DNA from: an uncultured Prevotellaceae bacterium
GTDB lineage: Bacteria > Bacteroidota > Bacteroidia > Bacteroidales > Muribaculaceae
DNA length: 6,608 nucleotides
NCBI GenBank assembly: GCA_937898675.1
Contig: CALEJB010000018.1
Coordinates: forward strand, 1 to 6,608
Direction: 5' to 3'
Both the position numbers and the translations under genes were made by a program. Below are positions 6,032-6,608 of this stretch, piece by piece (position 1 is the first letter of the stretch; each line of letters begins with the position of its first letter). Below the pieces are notes generated by a model. The model was not told where the DNA came from. It made no database searches and worked only from the letters and a program-made list of their open reading frames with translations.

Positions 6032-6608
6032 TGCCCGAGATCAATCGCAGTGTCCTGGAGGTCATGCGGCAGCCGTTGGAGGACAGGATTATCAGTATCA
6101 GTAGGGCAAAATATTCTACAGAATATCCCGCCTCGTTCATGCTCGTGGCGTCGATGAATCCGTGCCCGTGCGGGTACTACGGGCACCCCAAGAAGAAGTG
6201 CGTCTGCAACGAGTACCAGCGCACCCACTACATGAGCAAGATTTCGGGGCCGTTATTGGATCGAATTGACCTGCAGATCGAGGTCCAACCCGTCGATTTT
6301 GACCAGATGTCATCTAAGGCTCCAGGCGAGCCCAGTGCCGCCATCCGCCAGCGCGTCATCGCCGCTTCAAGGACGAGCCGGGCATCCACTGCAACGCCCA
6401 GATGACGCCCGCCCTGCTGCACAAGTACGCCGAGCCCGACGCCCAAGGTCTCGAACGGTTGCGCGCGGTGATGGAAAAGATGAACATGAGCGCCCGCGCC
6501 TACGACCGCATCCTCAAGGTCGCCCGCACCATCGCCGACCTGGAGGGAGCCGAATCAGTGCTCCAGCACCACATCATGGAAGCCATCGGCTACCGCAACC
6601 TCGACCGC
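6022..6608 (+). pseudogene. Truncated, frameshifted second copy of yifB (continues past window)
   Basis: Homology to the first yifB copy starts abruptly at the Walker B residues L-D-E-L-P-E. The N-terminal domain and Walker A are absent, so this copy cannot bind ATP in the normal way. It keeps the cysteine cluster (CPCGYYGH...CVC) and S-G-P-L-L-D-R-I-D. A 22-bp deletion relative to the first copy falls just after 6360 and shifts the frame, giving a stop at 6403-6405. From 6366 the yifB frame resumes in another phase (F-K-D-E-P-G-I-H...) and stays open for 81 codons to the window edge. That C-terminal segment differs from the first copy at about 20% of bases. No proper start codon or promoter precedes it. 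A short 135-codon frame (5998-6405) could be translated but would be an ATPase fragment. A sequencing or assembly error at the deletion cannot be excluded, but the missing 5' half would still make this a remnant. Confidence 0.85.

Overview
The window looks like a Bacteroidales-type chromosome (Bacteroides/Prevotella/Muribaculum relatives). The signs are Bacteroidetes-style -7 elements (TAnnTTTG) in place of -35/-10 boxes, start codons without Shine-Dalgarno sequences, ARQDSIA-type coiled-coil repeats, and an ATPase-nuclease family common in this order. No rRNA, tRNA or CRISPR array was seen. A GC-rich housekeeping gene (yifB/comM-like) stands at both ends, and a clearly more AT-rich accessory stretch of about 4.8 kb lies between.

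Layout: (1) 1-1176, the C-terminal three quarters of a YifB/ComM-family Mg-chelatase-like AAA+ ATPase, cut only by the window edge. (2) 3650-1220 on the minus strand, three genes in a row whose proteins all begin with the same C-x2-C...C-x2-C zinc ribbon and are membrane-anchored but carry different payloads: a DUF805 membrane domain, four Sel1 repeats, and a coiled coil plus a domain with an Asp-rich loop. (3) 3651-4497, about 850 bases without a convincing protein gene. It holds a candidate structured RNA of about 390 nt on the minus strand (promoter-like TATATTTG at 4128-4121, several hairpins, intrinsic terminator at 3770-3730), a plus-strand hairpin with a T-run, an imperfect 59-bp repeat, and a 52-bp tandem duplication that ends at a promoter-like site. 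(4) 4498-5943, a 481-residue P-loop ATPase with winged helix and C-terminal PD-(D/E)XK nuclease-like domain (ATPase_2/DUF234 type). (5) 5973-6031, the second copy of the 59-bp repeat, which runs directly into (6) a broken second yifB copy that starts at the Walker B motif, has a 22-bp frameshifting deletion, and leaves the window.

The most unusual observation is the relation of the two yifB copies. Across one alignment, identity is about 75%, then 98%, then 80%, which is the pattern left by gene conversion or a recent recombination. The accessory stretch is therefore bracketed by direct repeats and could in principle be lost by homologous recombination. The ATPase-nuclease gene has its own bracketing repeats and looks like a separate insertion. 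The zinc-ribbon genes probably form one transcription unit. A working link between them and the ATPase-nuclease is not shown by the sequence; they may simply share an insertion-prone site.
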